Source of the DNA: an uncultured Bacilli bacterium
GTDB taxonomy: Bacteria; Bacillota_I; Bacilli_A; RF39; UBA660
Direction of reading: 5' to 3'
NCBI GenBank assembly: GCA_934167885.1
Contig: CAKPMB010000002.1
Coordinates: forward strand, 1 to 64,000
Length of the DNA: 64,000 bases
In this document: in pieces, positions 46,446 through 54,111 of the stretch
Layout: each line of letters starts with the position of its first letter
How positions within the stretch are numbered: the stretch's first letter is position 1
Translations under genes and position numbers: made by a program
The notes under the pieces: generated by a model
Told to the model about the DNA's origin: nothing
What the model saw: only the letters and a program-made list of their open reading frames with translations
Databases searched by the model: none

Positions 46446-47228
46446 TTATTGAAGTTTAAGGATATATGGATTCTCAGTGGTGCCGTCACCTTGAGATATC
46501 AATATATCTTTTTTTATATTAATAACCGGATGAACTTCTCCGCTGTTTGAAGCCCGATAATCATCTAACAAACCATTATATGAAATAATAAACATGTGTT
46601 GCATCGCAGTAGGTGCATGAAACCTTGTAGGGGTCATCGTCCATTGTGTCCCTTTAGAATATAGGTAAAAGTCAAAATTTTTAGTGTTATATTTGCCACC
46701 AGCTAACTTGACTTCATCAATCGTAAGCAAGGCAACAGGATATGTTAGATTACTATTGCCATATTCACTAGTTGCACTGAATTTATCACGAATATCTTGG
46801 CATTTAAGCGATACAACCTTGCTAGCCACATAATGATTATAAAAAAGATATTTATTTAACAAAAATTTATCATTTTCACCAATACTCGAAGTATTCCGGT
46901 CATTACAAAAACAACCATCAGAAATGTATGAAGAATAAGGATTACCATCATTATCTTTTTTAGATACAATGTTACTATAATACCAACTATCAATAACTGT
47001 TTTAATATTACTATCATACTCATTGGTTTTAGTATCTTTAAGATTAGTTGAAGTATATGAAATATACTGAACTTTTGCACCATTAGTTGAAGTGTTATAA
47101 CTATCTATTTTAACAATAACCTTGCATTGTTTAACAGAAGAAGCATTAAAACAACTATACTTATACTCATCAAAATTTTTCATATCGGCATATGTGCTAC
47201 TAATAATATCACCAACAAGACTATACAT
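46446..47228 (-). pseudogene. 5'-truncated surface protein with lectin-like (DUF6273-like) C-terminal domain
   Basis: The frame is open from 47279 (after a TAA at 47280-47282) and begins in mid-domain (LNKYYFATSYTFDEKEEMYSL), with no signal peptide and no ribosome site before the first Met at 47228. The C-terminus (TQWTMTPTRFHAPTAMQHMF, EVHPVINIKKDILIS, GDGTTENPYIL) is the WTMTP/VHPVI lectin-fold module common on surface proteins of related uncultured Firmicutes. The prepilin or signal part seems lost. It lies convergent to the kinase-like gene. Confidence 0.6.
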
Positions 47229-47283
47229 TTCTTCTTTCTCATCAAATGTATAGGATGTTGCAAAATAATATTTATTTAATTAA

Positions 47284-47709
47284 TCAATATTCATTGATAT
47301 CTTCTTCACTTAATACCTTAATTCCATGTTCTTTCAATAGTCTTACAGTTATTCCATCACCATCAACTAATTTTTTACTAAACGTGCCATCATAAATCTT
47401 GCCGCAACCACACGATGGACTTCTGCTTTTCATTATGGCACAATTAATATTTTCGTTTTGGCATATTTTTAGAGTTTCTTCGGCTCCTTTTTTATAATTC
47501 AAAGTTACATCAATATTTGATGAATTTATAACTTTATCACCAATTATTTCACTTGATAATCTTGGAATACTAAGCCCTCCCAAACATTCTGGACATACTT
47601 TTATATATTTTTTATCATTTAAAAATTTACAAACTTTTTCATTATAGTTGTTTCCACCATTATACTTGCAATTATCACCAAGCAAACAGGCACTAACTAC
47701 ATATTTCAT
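47284..47709 (-). CDS. DUF523 family protein
   Basis: 141 aa from the ATG at 47709 (ribosome site GGAGG; the GTG/ATG further upstream is not needed). The family pattern is plain: VVSACLLGDNCKYNGGNNYN, VCPECLGGLSIPR and IMKSRSPSCGCGKIYDG. The conserved Cys residues may bind a metal or Fe-S cluster; 2-thiouracil desulfurase-type activity has been linked to relatives. Function here is not established. Confidence 0.87.
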   Translation of the reverse strand: MKYVVSACLLGDNCKYNGGNNYNEKVCKFLNDKKYIKVCPECLGGLSIPRLSSEIIGDKVINSSNIDVTLNYKKGAEETLKICQNENINCAIMKSRSPSCGCGKIYDGTFSKKLVDGDGITVRLLKEHGIKVLSEEDINEY

Positions 47710-47762
47710 CGATACCTCCACTACTTAATTATAATACAAAATGTAAAATTTAAAAAAAATAG

Positions 47763-47791
47763 TTGTAAAATAAAATTATCTATGCTATATT
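47763..47791 (+). promoter_or_regulatory. Promoter of tRNA-Met
   Basis: TTGTAA (47763-47768), a 17-bp spacer and TATATT (47786-47791) with TGC before it. Confidence 0.65.
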
Positions 47792-47808
47792 ATTATTGCT
47801 TTGTTCAT

Positions 47809-47885
47809 GGCGAGATAGCTCAGCTGGCTAGAGCGATCGGTTCATACCCGATAGGTCGGGGGTTCAATCCCCTCTCTCGCTACCA
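47809..47885 (+). tRNA. tRNA-Met, elongator (CAT)
   Basis: Full cloverleaf: acceptor GGCGAGA/TCTCGCT, anticodon loop TTCATAC, T loop TTCAATC, encoded CCA. The anticodon stem (ATCGG/CCGAT) lacks the three G-C pairs of the initiator, and the body matches Bacillus elongator tRNA-Met. Confidence 0.92.
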
Positions 47886-47894
47886 TAGAATATT

Positions 47895-47919
47895 ACAAGA
47901 CTTCTGTCTTGTTTTTTTT
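47895..47919 (+). terminator. Terminator after tRNA-Met
   Basis: ACAAGAC-TTCT-GTCTTGT (7 bp) followed by eight T. Confidence 0.85.
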
Positions 47920-47954
47920 ATATTTTTTTTATAAAATAATGAGTGAGGTGTTTT

Positions 47955-48545
47955 ATGAAAAAGAAATGTGTATATATAGTAATTGCAATTTTAATAATGA
48001 TTTTAGTAATTGGATATTTAATATTTTTTAATAAATCAAAGGATAATAACGATGCTCAAAAATTTGCTTTAGAATATGGTATTACCACTAATAATGTTTT
48101 TGTTTATCGTGATCAACAAGAAATAATTAATATTTTAAAGAATGGAACAGGTATTATTTATTTAGGTTTTCCAGAATGTCCTTGGTGTAAAGAGTATGTT
48201 AAATATTTAAACGAAGTTGCTAAAGAAAGTAATTTTAATAAAATATATTATTTGAATATTTTAAATGATCGTAAGAATAATACTGAAGAATACCAAGAAA
48301 TAGTTAGTCTTTTAGATGAATATCTTCATTATAGTGATGAAGGAACTAAAAGAATATATGTTCCTGCAGTGATTGTTGTTCAAAATGGTAAAATTCTTGG
48401 TTTTGATGATGAAACGTCATATGATACTAAAGGATATGAAACCCCTAGTGAATATTGGGCTAATGAGGATTTAAAAGGTTTTAAAGAGCGTCTTAAAAAG
48501 ATGATTAAAGAAATTAATATAAACTACTGCACTGATTGTAATTAG
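47955..48545 (+). CDS. Membrane-anchored thioredoxin-like protein
   Basis: 196 aa from the ATG at 47955; GAGGTG just upstream is the ribosome site, so the in-frame GTG at 47943 is not the start. One N-terminal membrane helix (YIVIAILIMILVIGYLIFF) anchors it. A thioredoxin fold follows with YLGFPECPWCKEYVKYL (CPWC active site) and a cis-Pro at VPAVIVVQNGK. It ends in a second CxxC (NYCTDCN). It probably acts outside the membrane as a disulfide oxidase or reductase. It is followed at 8 bp by the phosphoesterase gene. Confidence 0.8.
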   Translation: MKKKCVYIVIAILIMILVIGYLIFFNKSKDNNDAQKFALEYGITTNNVFVYRDQQEIINILKNGTGIIYLGFPECPWCKEYVKYLNEVAKESNFNKIYYLNILNDRKNNTEEYQEIVSLLDEYLHYSDEGTKRIYVPAVIVVQNGKILGFDDETSYDTKGYETPSEYWANEDLKGFKERLKKMIKEININYCTDCN

Positions 48546-48553
48546 GAGAATTT

Positions 48554-49453
48554 ATGGATAATAAATATACTAATCGTGAGATTGCTATTTTTACAGATGC
48601 TCATGCCCTTTATGAACCAACTAAAGCTATCTTAGAAGATATAAAGCGTCGTGGCATCACTGAAATATATTCTCTAGGTGATAATATTGGACTTGGTCCT
48701 AATCCTAAAGAAGTGATGGATTTATTAAAAGAATATAATGTTAAATCAATTGCCGGCAATGCTGAAGAATATATTACTTTGGGGAGCGAACCCTTTTTAA
48801 CATATTTTTCTTCCCTTGATGAATTTAACCGTATTTGGACTAAAAATTCTCTAAATAAGGAACAAATAAATGAAATTGCCCTATTTCCCCACTCTATTGA
48901 ATTATTAGTGGGTGGCAAGAAACTTGCCTTATGTCATTTTGCGAATGATGTTCGTTGCGATTTTATGGAACATAGCACTTGGCGTTATCAATTAGATCTT
49001 AAAAATGGTCTTGAAGCTTATAAGCAATTTTTATATACCAATAGTGATGAACAAATAAAAGAGATTAATAACATAATCACTAGATTTGGTTTTAATAGTC
49101 CTCAAGTTAAAGGTTATTTGAGTGCCAATGATGATCCTTTATTCAGAAAAAAACGCGTTGATTATTTCGATGCAGTTATTCAAGGACATGTTCACTTTAA
49201 AATGTATGAAGAAAGTGGTAAAACTAAATTCTGGACGATAAGAGCAGTTGGATTAGGATATGTGAATGCCCCACGTGATGAAGCATCATATGTTATTGTA
49301 AAAGAAAAAGAAAAGGGCTTTGACGTAGAAGAAGTATTAGTAAAATACAATCGTCAAAAAATGATTTCCAATATTTTATCAAGTGAAGTTGATACAAGTA
49401 AGTTAAGAAAATATGCTGATATCAACGAGAATGATATTGAAAAAACCAAATAG
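48554..49453 (+). CDS. Calcineurin-type metallophosphoesterase
   Basis: Motifs in order: IFTDAHALYEP (DxH), YSLGDNIGLGPNPKEVM (GD and GP), KSIAGNAEEY (GNxE variant of GNHD), LCHFANDVR and IQGHVHFKM (GHxH). 299 aa, cytosolic. The YfcE/MJ0936-like clan hydrolyses phosphodiesters or protein phosphates; the true substrate is unknown. The DAH/GNAE variants are seen in a subset of the clan. It is co-transcribed with the thioredoxin-like gene. Confidence 0.85.
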   Translation: MDNKYTNREIAIFTDAHALYEPTKAILEDIKRRGITEIYSLGDNIGLGPNPKEVMDLLKEYNVKSIAGNAEEYITLGSEPFLTYFSSLDEFNRIWTKNSLNKEQINEIALFPHSIELLVGGKKLALCHFANDVRCDFMEHSTWRYQLDLKNGLEAYKQFLYTNSDEQIKEINNIITRFGFNSPQVKGYLSANDDPLFRKKRVDYFDAVIQGHVHFKMYEESGKTKFWTIRAVGLGYVNAPRDEASYVIVKEKEKGFDVEEVLVKYNRQKMISNILSSEVDTSKLRKYADINENDIEKTK

Positions 49454-49465
49454 ATATGTTAGAAT
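49437..49465 (+). promoter_or_regulatory. Promoter of tRNA-Glu
   Basis: TTGAAA (49437-49442), a 17-bp spacer and TAGAAT (49460-49465) preceded by TGT; the -35 lies within the end of the phosphoesterase gene. Confidence 0.55.
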
Positions 49466-49495
49466 GATAATGTTTCGTGTTGAGACATTATTTAT

Positions 49496-49572
49496 GGTCT
49501 GTTGGTGAAGCGGTTTAACACATAACCCTCTCAAGGTTACATACACGGGTCCGAATCCCGTACAGATCACCA
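49496..49572 (+). tRNA. tRNA-Glu (CTC)
   Basis: Acceptor GGTCTGT/ACAGATC, D stem GTG/CAC, anticodon stem TAACC/GGTTA with loop CTCTCAA (CTC), CCA encoded. Its body follows the Bacillus tRNA-Glu. The T loop reads TCCGAAT, so position 55 is C instead of the near-universal T. It is isolated, with its own promoter and terminator. Confidence 0.85.
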
Positions 49573-49584
49573 ATTTTAAAACTT

Positions 49585-49606
49585 ATCCCAAAAGGGATTT
49601 TTTTAT
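49585..49606 (+). terminator. Terminator after tRNA-Glu
   Basis: ATCCC-AAAA-GGGAT followed by seven T. Confidence 0.75.
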
Positions 49607-49634
49607 TGCATACAATTAAAATATATATTATAAT
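49606..49634 (+). promoter_or_regulatory. Promoter of the gene at 49654
   Basis: TTGCAT (49606-49611), a 17-bp spacer and TATAAT (49629-49634), directly after the tRNA-Glu terminator. Confidence 0.65.
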
Positions 49635-49653
49635 ATGAGTTCTTGAGGTGTTT

Positions 49654-50265
49654 ATGAAAAATTATTTAGATTATTCCAAAGAAAACTTTATTGAAAAGTT
49701 TGAACTTAAAGAAGACAAAATTATCGTTTACCTATCAAACAAACAAATAGACGTAATTGATAGAAATGATGATAATGAAATGCATTTATTAAATAAAATG
49801 GAAAAACAAGCCAAGGAAGCTCATAAAAAAACCATCGATGTTAGTGAAAGCCTTGAAAAAGATAAGAAAAAACTAAAGTATGCAATCTACTTTCTATTAA
49901 TAAGTATTGCTATGATAATATTTCCACAATATGGTTTGACTTTACCAATTGCTTTAACAATACTATCAAGTGGAACTTTAATATATTTTATAAATAAAGC
50001 AACTAAAGAAAAAAAATTCTTAAATGAAGCTGATAAAAATGATTATTTTCTTGATACAATTAAACGTGATATGAAAAATAAAAAAGATGATAAAGAAAAT
50101 AATAAAAAAGAAGCATTTATAAGACAAAACGATGAAATAAAATATATAAATATTAATTCAATAGATAAACTATCACTTAAAGAATTAAAAGAAATTCATA
50201 ATATACTTACATCTAATAATAAGGATGAACAATCTAAATCAAAAAGGTTATGCAAAAAGTTCTAG
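49654..50265 (+). CDS. Two-helix membrane protein with charged tails, unknown
   Basis: 203 aa from the ATG at 49654 (GAGGTG ribosome site 3 nt before it; the in-frame GTG at 49648 is part of that site). Charged, helical N-terminal 75 residues, two close hydrophobic segments (about 76-94 and 98-114: YAIYFLLISIAMIIFPQYGL and LPIALTILSSGTLIYFI) and a long Lys/Asn/Asp-rich cytoplasmic tail. Both ends are likely inside. No family recognised. Confidence 0.65.
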   Translation: MKNYLDYSKENFIEKFELKEDKIIVYLSNKQIDVIDRNDDNEMHLLNKMEKQAKEAHKKTIDVSESLEKDKKKLKYAIYFLLISIAMIIFPQYGLTLPIALTILSSGTLIYFINKATKEKKFLNEADKNDYFLDTIKRDMKNKKDDKENNKKEAFIRQNDEIKYININSIDKLSLKELKEIHNILTSNNKDEQSKSKRLCKKF

Positions 50266-50282
50266 AAATAGAATTTTTTTTA
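50254..50282 (+). terminator. Terminator overlapping the stop of the gene at 49654
   Basis: AAAAGTTCTA / TAGAATTTTT (10 bp including a G-T) with a GAAA tetraloop and a long T run. Confidence 0.75.
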
Positions 50283-50292
50283 TTTTTTAATA

Positions 50293-50298
50293 TATAAT
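50293..50298 (+). promoter_or_regulatory. -10 box five bases ahead of the start codon at 50304
   Basis: TATAAT ends at 50298 and the ATG starts at 50304, so transcription would begin at or beside the start codon. No ribosome site is present. The -35 region is T-rich and does not match well. Confidence 0.45.
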
Positions 50299-50303
50299 TT
50301 ACT

Positions 50304-51239
50304 ATGATAACTTATATATTAAATATGGCCACTTCTTTTGCTTTATTTTTTTATGGTATTACATCTATAAATAAGATTTTATGTAATGTTAATAAAGAGC
50401 GTATTAAGAAAATGATTATTAATAAAAAAAGCAATATTTTAAGTATTATTAAAGGTATAATTGTTACTATTATTGTGCAAAGTTCTTCTTTTGTTACGGT
50501 TTTACTCACTAATTTAGTTGATACTAGTATTATTTCTTTAAAGGATGCTTCTAATATTATTATGGGTAGTAATATTGGAACTTGTTTTACAGGCTTTTTT
50601 ATAGCACTCTTTTTAAATAATAATTTAGATTTTAATATTAATACGATTATTGGTATTTTTAGTATCATAAGCTTTATTTATAATTATTTACATCATAAAA
50701 ATAAGGCCAATTTTATAATGGGTATTATTATTATTTTATTGTCTATTAATTTAATGAGTAGTTCTTCTTCACTCCTTGATGCTAAACATTTAGATTTTAT
50801 TTTTAGACATATTGATAATCCTTTTATTGGCATTATTATTGGTATACTACTCACTTTTATTTTTCAAAGTTCTTCTTTAATTACAGGATTATTATGTAGC
50901 ATGTCAATAACCTTTAATATAAGCTATTTAGGGGCTATAAATCTTATTTTAGGTAGTAACATAGGAACATGTTCAACTGCTCTTATATCAAGTATTACAC
51001 TATCTAAAAATGCCCAAAAAGTTGGTATATATCATTTATGTTTTAACATCATTGGATCACTTATTTTTTTAAGCGGTATATTAATTATCAATTATATTTA
51101 TGGCACTAATTTTATATATCGTTATGTTAATACTTATGATATTGCTTTAATTAATATTTCATTTAATGTTTTAACAACCATTCTTATTTTTCCATTTAAT
51201 AATAAAATGTTAAAACTATGCCATTTTTTAGTAAAATAA
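50304..51239 (+). CDS. Na+/phosphate symporter-like membrane protein (PNaS family)
   Basis: 311 aa, about eight hydrophobic helices and the two inverted QSSS repeats of the Na/Pi-cotransporter II family: VQSSSFVTVLL with GSNIGTCFTGFF, and FQSSSLITGLL with GSNIGTCSTALI. The C-terminal PhoU-like regulatory domain found in longer members is absent, which gives a short version like YjbB truncated forms. It likely moves phosphate or another small anion. The gene has no visible ribosome site. Confidence 0.85.
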   Translation: MITYILNMATSFALFFYGITSINKILCNVNKERIKKMIINKKSNILSIIKGIIVTIIVQSSSFVTVLLTNLVDTSIISLKDASNIIMGSNIGTCFTGFFIALFLNNNLDFNINTIIGIFSIISFIYNYLHHKNKANFIMGIIIILLSINLMSSSSSLLDAKHLDFIFRHIDNPFIGIIIGILLTFIFQSSSLITGLLCSMSITFNISYLGAINLILGSNIGTCSTALISSITLSKNAQKVGIYHLCFNIIGSLIFLSGILIINYIYGTNFIYRYVNTYDIALINISFNVLTTILIFPFNNKMLKLCHFLVK

Positions 51240-51262
51240 AGTATAATATTCTTGGTGATAAG

Positions 51263-51814
51263 ATGAAAGAAGACATTATAAATTATATTCCCTTAAATGA
51301 ACAAGAAAAAAGTGATAAGGAAGTTATGTTAACATATCTTGAAAACTTTGATAATTGTTATACTCGTGATAATATTCTAGGACATTTTACAGCATCATGT
51401 TTTATTGTTAATGAAAACCGTGATAAAGTTTTAATGGCATATCACAATATTTATAAATCTTTTGCTTGGCTTGGAGGACATGCTGATGGAAATACTAACT
51501 TACTAGAAGTAAGTATTAAAGAAGCGAGAGAAGAAAGTTCTATTAAATCATTAAAAATTTTAGATAATAACATTTTTAGTTTAGATGTTATCCCTGTAAA
51601 GGGACACATTAAAAGAGGAAAATATATTAGTGCTCATATGCATTTAAATGTTACTTATTTATTTGAAGCTAGTGAAAACGATGAATTAGCCATTAAAGAA
51701 GATGAAAATAGTGATGTTCAATGGTTAGAAATTGCTAAATTAGATGAACTAATTAATGAAAAAGATATGCTTTATTATTATCATAAGTTTATTGATCGTA
51801 TGAAAAAATATTAA
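51263..51814 (+). CDS. Nudix hydrolase
   Basis: 183 aa from the ATG at 51263 (GGTGAT upstream); an earlier frame would overlap the symporter gene. The Nudix box is GGHADGNTNLLEVSIKEAREE, with the two Glu that bind metal kept, while the usual Arg before the first Glu is Lys. A SKIxxHMHLN-like strand follows. It cleaves a nucleoside diphosphate linked to another moiety; the substrate is unknown. Confidence 0.85.
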   Translation: MKEDIINYIPLNEQEKSDKEVMLTYLENFDNCYTRDNILGHFTASCFIVNENRDKVLMAYHNIYKSFAWLGGHADGNTNLLEVSIKEAREESSIKSLKILDNNIFSLDVIPVKGHIKRGKYISAHMHLNVTYLFEASENDELAIKEDENSDVQWLEIAKLDELINEKDMLYYYHKFIDRMKKY

Positions 51815-51850
51815 AATTATAGGTAATCCATAATTTTAATATTTTTTATT
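51811..51850 (+). terminator. Terminator between convergent Nudix and PBP genes
   Basis: TTAAAATTAT / ATAATTTTAA (10 bp, 9-nt loop) followed by a T-rich stretch. Confidence 0.7.
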
Positions 51851-53811
51851 TATGCTAAAAATTTATAAATATTATCGGTTATTTTTCTTATAACATACTT
51901 ATTTATAGCATATGGATAATAACTACCATATGAAATATTAGGACTCATCATACTAATTGCAATTTTGGGATTATCATATGGCATAAACATGACAAAGGAT
52001 GTTGAATTAGTCTCTCTTAAGGCTTTAGAATTTGCAATACTCATAAAACTTTCACTTGTGCCTGTTTTACCAGCTGCTTTATAGGAAGGATTAACATATC
52101 CATAACCAGTGCCCTCGTTAATAACACTAATAAGACCTTTGGTCACTCTATCAAAATATTTTTTGGGAATAGCGACATTATTTAAAATCTCATCTTCTTG
52201 AAGATAAATATCAGTATAATTATTACTAATCTTTTTTAAAAGATGCATTTTATAGCGATCACCACCCTTAGCAATAGTACTTATATATTGATTTAGTTGA
52301 AGAGCAGTATACGTATCATATTGCCCAATAGCATAATCTAATAATAAGCCTGGTAACCTACTTGTTCCATGATATCCCCTACTTTCATTTAAAAGTTCAA
52401 TTCCCGTATTAACACCTAAACCAAAACGATTAAAATAATCTTTATATATATCAAAAGCTGATGATTTAATATTAAGAGGTCCATTATACTTATATACACC
52501 TCCACCTAACTTTATCGCAATTTTAAACTGATACACATTACTACTTTGTCTTAGAGCATCAATATCATTAATTCTTCCCATGGATGTGAATGAACACTTT
52601 TTAGGAGTATTTTTTATTTTTAAACATTCATCATACAAATACTCTCCTACTTTTATAGTATTAGTATCATACCCTACTAACATACTAGCGGCTTTAACAG
52701 AACTACCAGGTGTCATTGTATCAGTAATAACACCCATACTACGGTCAAATATTTTATTATTAAATATTTCTTTACCAACCATTGATAAAATATTACCTTT
52801 AGTATCACTAATAACTATATATGAATGATTATAATATTTGGTGCTTGCAACCATTTTAGCCTTTTGCATCTCTTCCATTAAAATATTTTCACTAAACTTT
52901 TGAAGATTTATATTAATAGTTAAGTAAATATCATTTCCCTTTTCACCATCAGTAACTAAATACTTTTCCTTCTTATAAACTTTATATGTAGCATCCTTTC
53001 CTTTTAAATAATCATCATACTGTAATTCTAAGCCTGATAACCCTACTTTATCATTTAAATGATAACCTCTATTTAAATAATATGCCGAATTTGCTGATGG
53101 AATATAACCAACATTGCCTAAAATACTCCTTAGAGTATCGCCATACAAATAATCTCTTGTATAAGTATAATCTGCTTTAAAGCCCTTTAAATTATGCGCA
53201 TTCTCTGAGAAAAAAATAAATTCATTAATACTACAATTTTCTTTAATTATTTTATCTTCATAACTATAACCATTATTCATTAAATAATATAAATATATAG
53301 CCTTTTTATCAACATCTGTATACTCTTCTAAATCTTCACTTGTTACAAGATCCTTTTTAATTTTATAAAAATCATTATTACTTATTATCCGTTTCTGATA
53401 TTTATTTAAATCATCTTCCCTAATTCTTGACCTTATTTCATCTTCATGCATTAATAAAAAGAATTCTTTCATATAACTAAGGGTTAATTTATTATAATTA
53501 ACATCTAAATAATCACTGATATAATAGGCTAAACTTATTAATTCATCTTTATCTAGATTATTATCATTATTAAAGAAAATAGTCATTTCTAATTTGTTAC
53601 TAACCAACAAATTACCATTATTATCATAAATATTTCCCCGAGGTGATGAAACACTAATATTTTTAACCATTTTATTATAAAGCTTATTTTTATAGTAATC
53701 ACGTGAAATGACTTGTAAATAAAATACGCGAAATATAAGGATTGCAAATAACATATAAGTTAAATATTCAAACACTTTTATTCTTTTTTTCATAATATTA
53801 TTATTTATCAT
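51850..53811 (-). CDS. Penicillin-binding protein, transpeptidase class B (FtsI/SpoVD/PBP2 type)
   Basis: An N-terminal membrane helix (about residues 12-30) is followed by the class B dimerisation domain (SPRGNIYDNNGNLLVSN; GLSGLELQYDDYLKG). The transpeptidase domain has MTPGSSVKAAS (SxxK), RQSSNVY (SxN) and AAGKTGTSES (KTG). It cross-links peptidoglycan at the septum, side wall or spore cortex; the exact role cannot be told, although an organism with sigG may use it in sporulation. 653 aa. No ribosome site is visible before the ATG. Only 39 bp separate it from the divergent gene at 53851. Confidence 0.92.
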   Translation of the reverse strand: MINNNIMKKRIKVFEYLTYMLFAILIFRVFYLQVISRDYYKNKLYNKMVKNISVSSPRGNIYDNNGNLLVSNKLEMTIFFNNDNNLDKDELISLAYYISDYLDVNYNKLTLSYMKEFFLLMHEDEIRSRIREDDLNKYQKRIISNNDFYKIKKDLVTSEDLEEYTDVDKKAIYLYYLMNNGYSYEDKIIKENCSINEFIFFSENAHNLKGFKADYTYTRDYLYGDTLRSILGNVGYIPSANSAYYLNRGYHLNDKVGLSGLELQYDDYLKGKDATYKVYKKEKYLVTDGEKGNDIYLTININLQKFSENILMEEMQKAKMVASTKYYNHSYIVISDTKGNILSMVGKEIFNNKIFDRSMGVITDTMTPGSSVKAASMLVGYDTNTIKVGEYLYDECLKIKNTPKKCSFTSMGRINDIDALRQSSNVYQFKIAIKLGGGVYKYNGPLNIKSSAFDIYKDYFNRFGLGVNTGIELLNESRGYHGTSRLPGLLLDYAIGQYDTYTALQLNQYISTIAKGGDRYKMHLLKKISNNYTDIYLQEDEILNNVAIPKKYFDRVTKGLISVINEGTGYGYVNPSYKAAGKTGTSESFMSIANSKALRETNSTSFVMFMPYDNPKIAISMMSPNISYGSYYPYAINKYVIRKITDNIYKFLA

Positions 53812-53827
53812 TTATTAAAAAATATTA

Positions 53828-53835
53828 AATATAAT
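53828..53835. promoter_or_regulatory. Back-to-back overlapping -10 boxes
   Basis: TATAAT on the plus strand (53830-53835) and TATATT on the minus strand (53833-53828) overlap in the 39-bp gap between divergent genes. Matching -35 boxes are weak. The plus-strand transcript would begin close to its GGAGG ribosome site. Confidence 0.3.
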
Positions 53836-53850
53836 TTATTGGAGGCTAAA

Positions 53851-54111
53851 ATGTATGAATACTTAATTGGTGAATATGTTAAAAATTTAACACTTGTTGA
53901 TATTTTAAATTATGCTCGTAAGGAAAATATTAATATAAATAATTTAGATGCTAATACTTTGCTTTACTACATTAAATATCATTATAGCGAACTTATAAGT
54001 GATGATTATCAAAATATTTTAAAAGAAATTAAAAAGAAAATAGACCCCACTACTTATAGTGAAGTCTATAAATTATACGTTCTTTATAGGAATCGTTATT
54101 TAACTAAATAA
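53851..54111 (+). CDS. Small helical protein, possibly DUF2624/YqfT-like
   Basis: 86 aa from the ATG at 53851 (GGAGG ribosome site at 53841-53845). An all-helical layout (YEYLIGEYVKNLTLVDILNYA; ANTLLYYIKYHYSEL) resembles the small Bacillus DUF2624 (YqfT) proteins, though I cannot verify the match. The last codons overlap the convergent MFS gene by 8 bp. Confidence 0.6.
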   Translation: MYEYLIGEYVKNLTLVDILNYARKENININNLDANTLLYYIKYHYSELISDDYQNILKEIKKKIDPTTYSEVYKLYVLYRNRYLTK

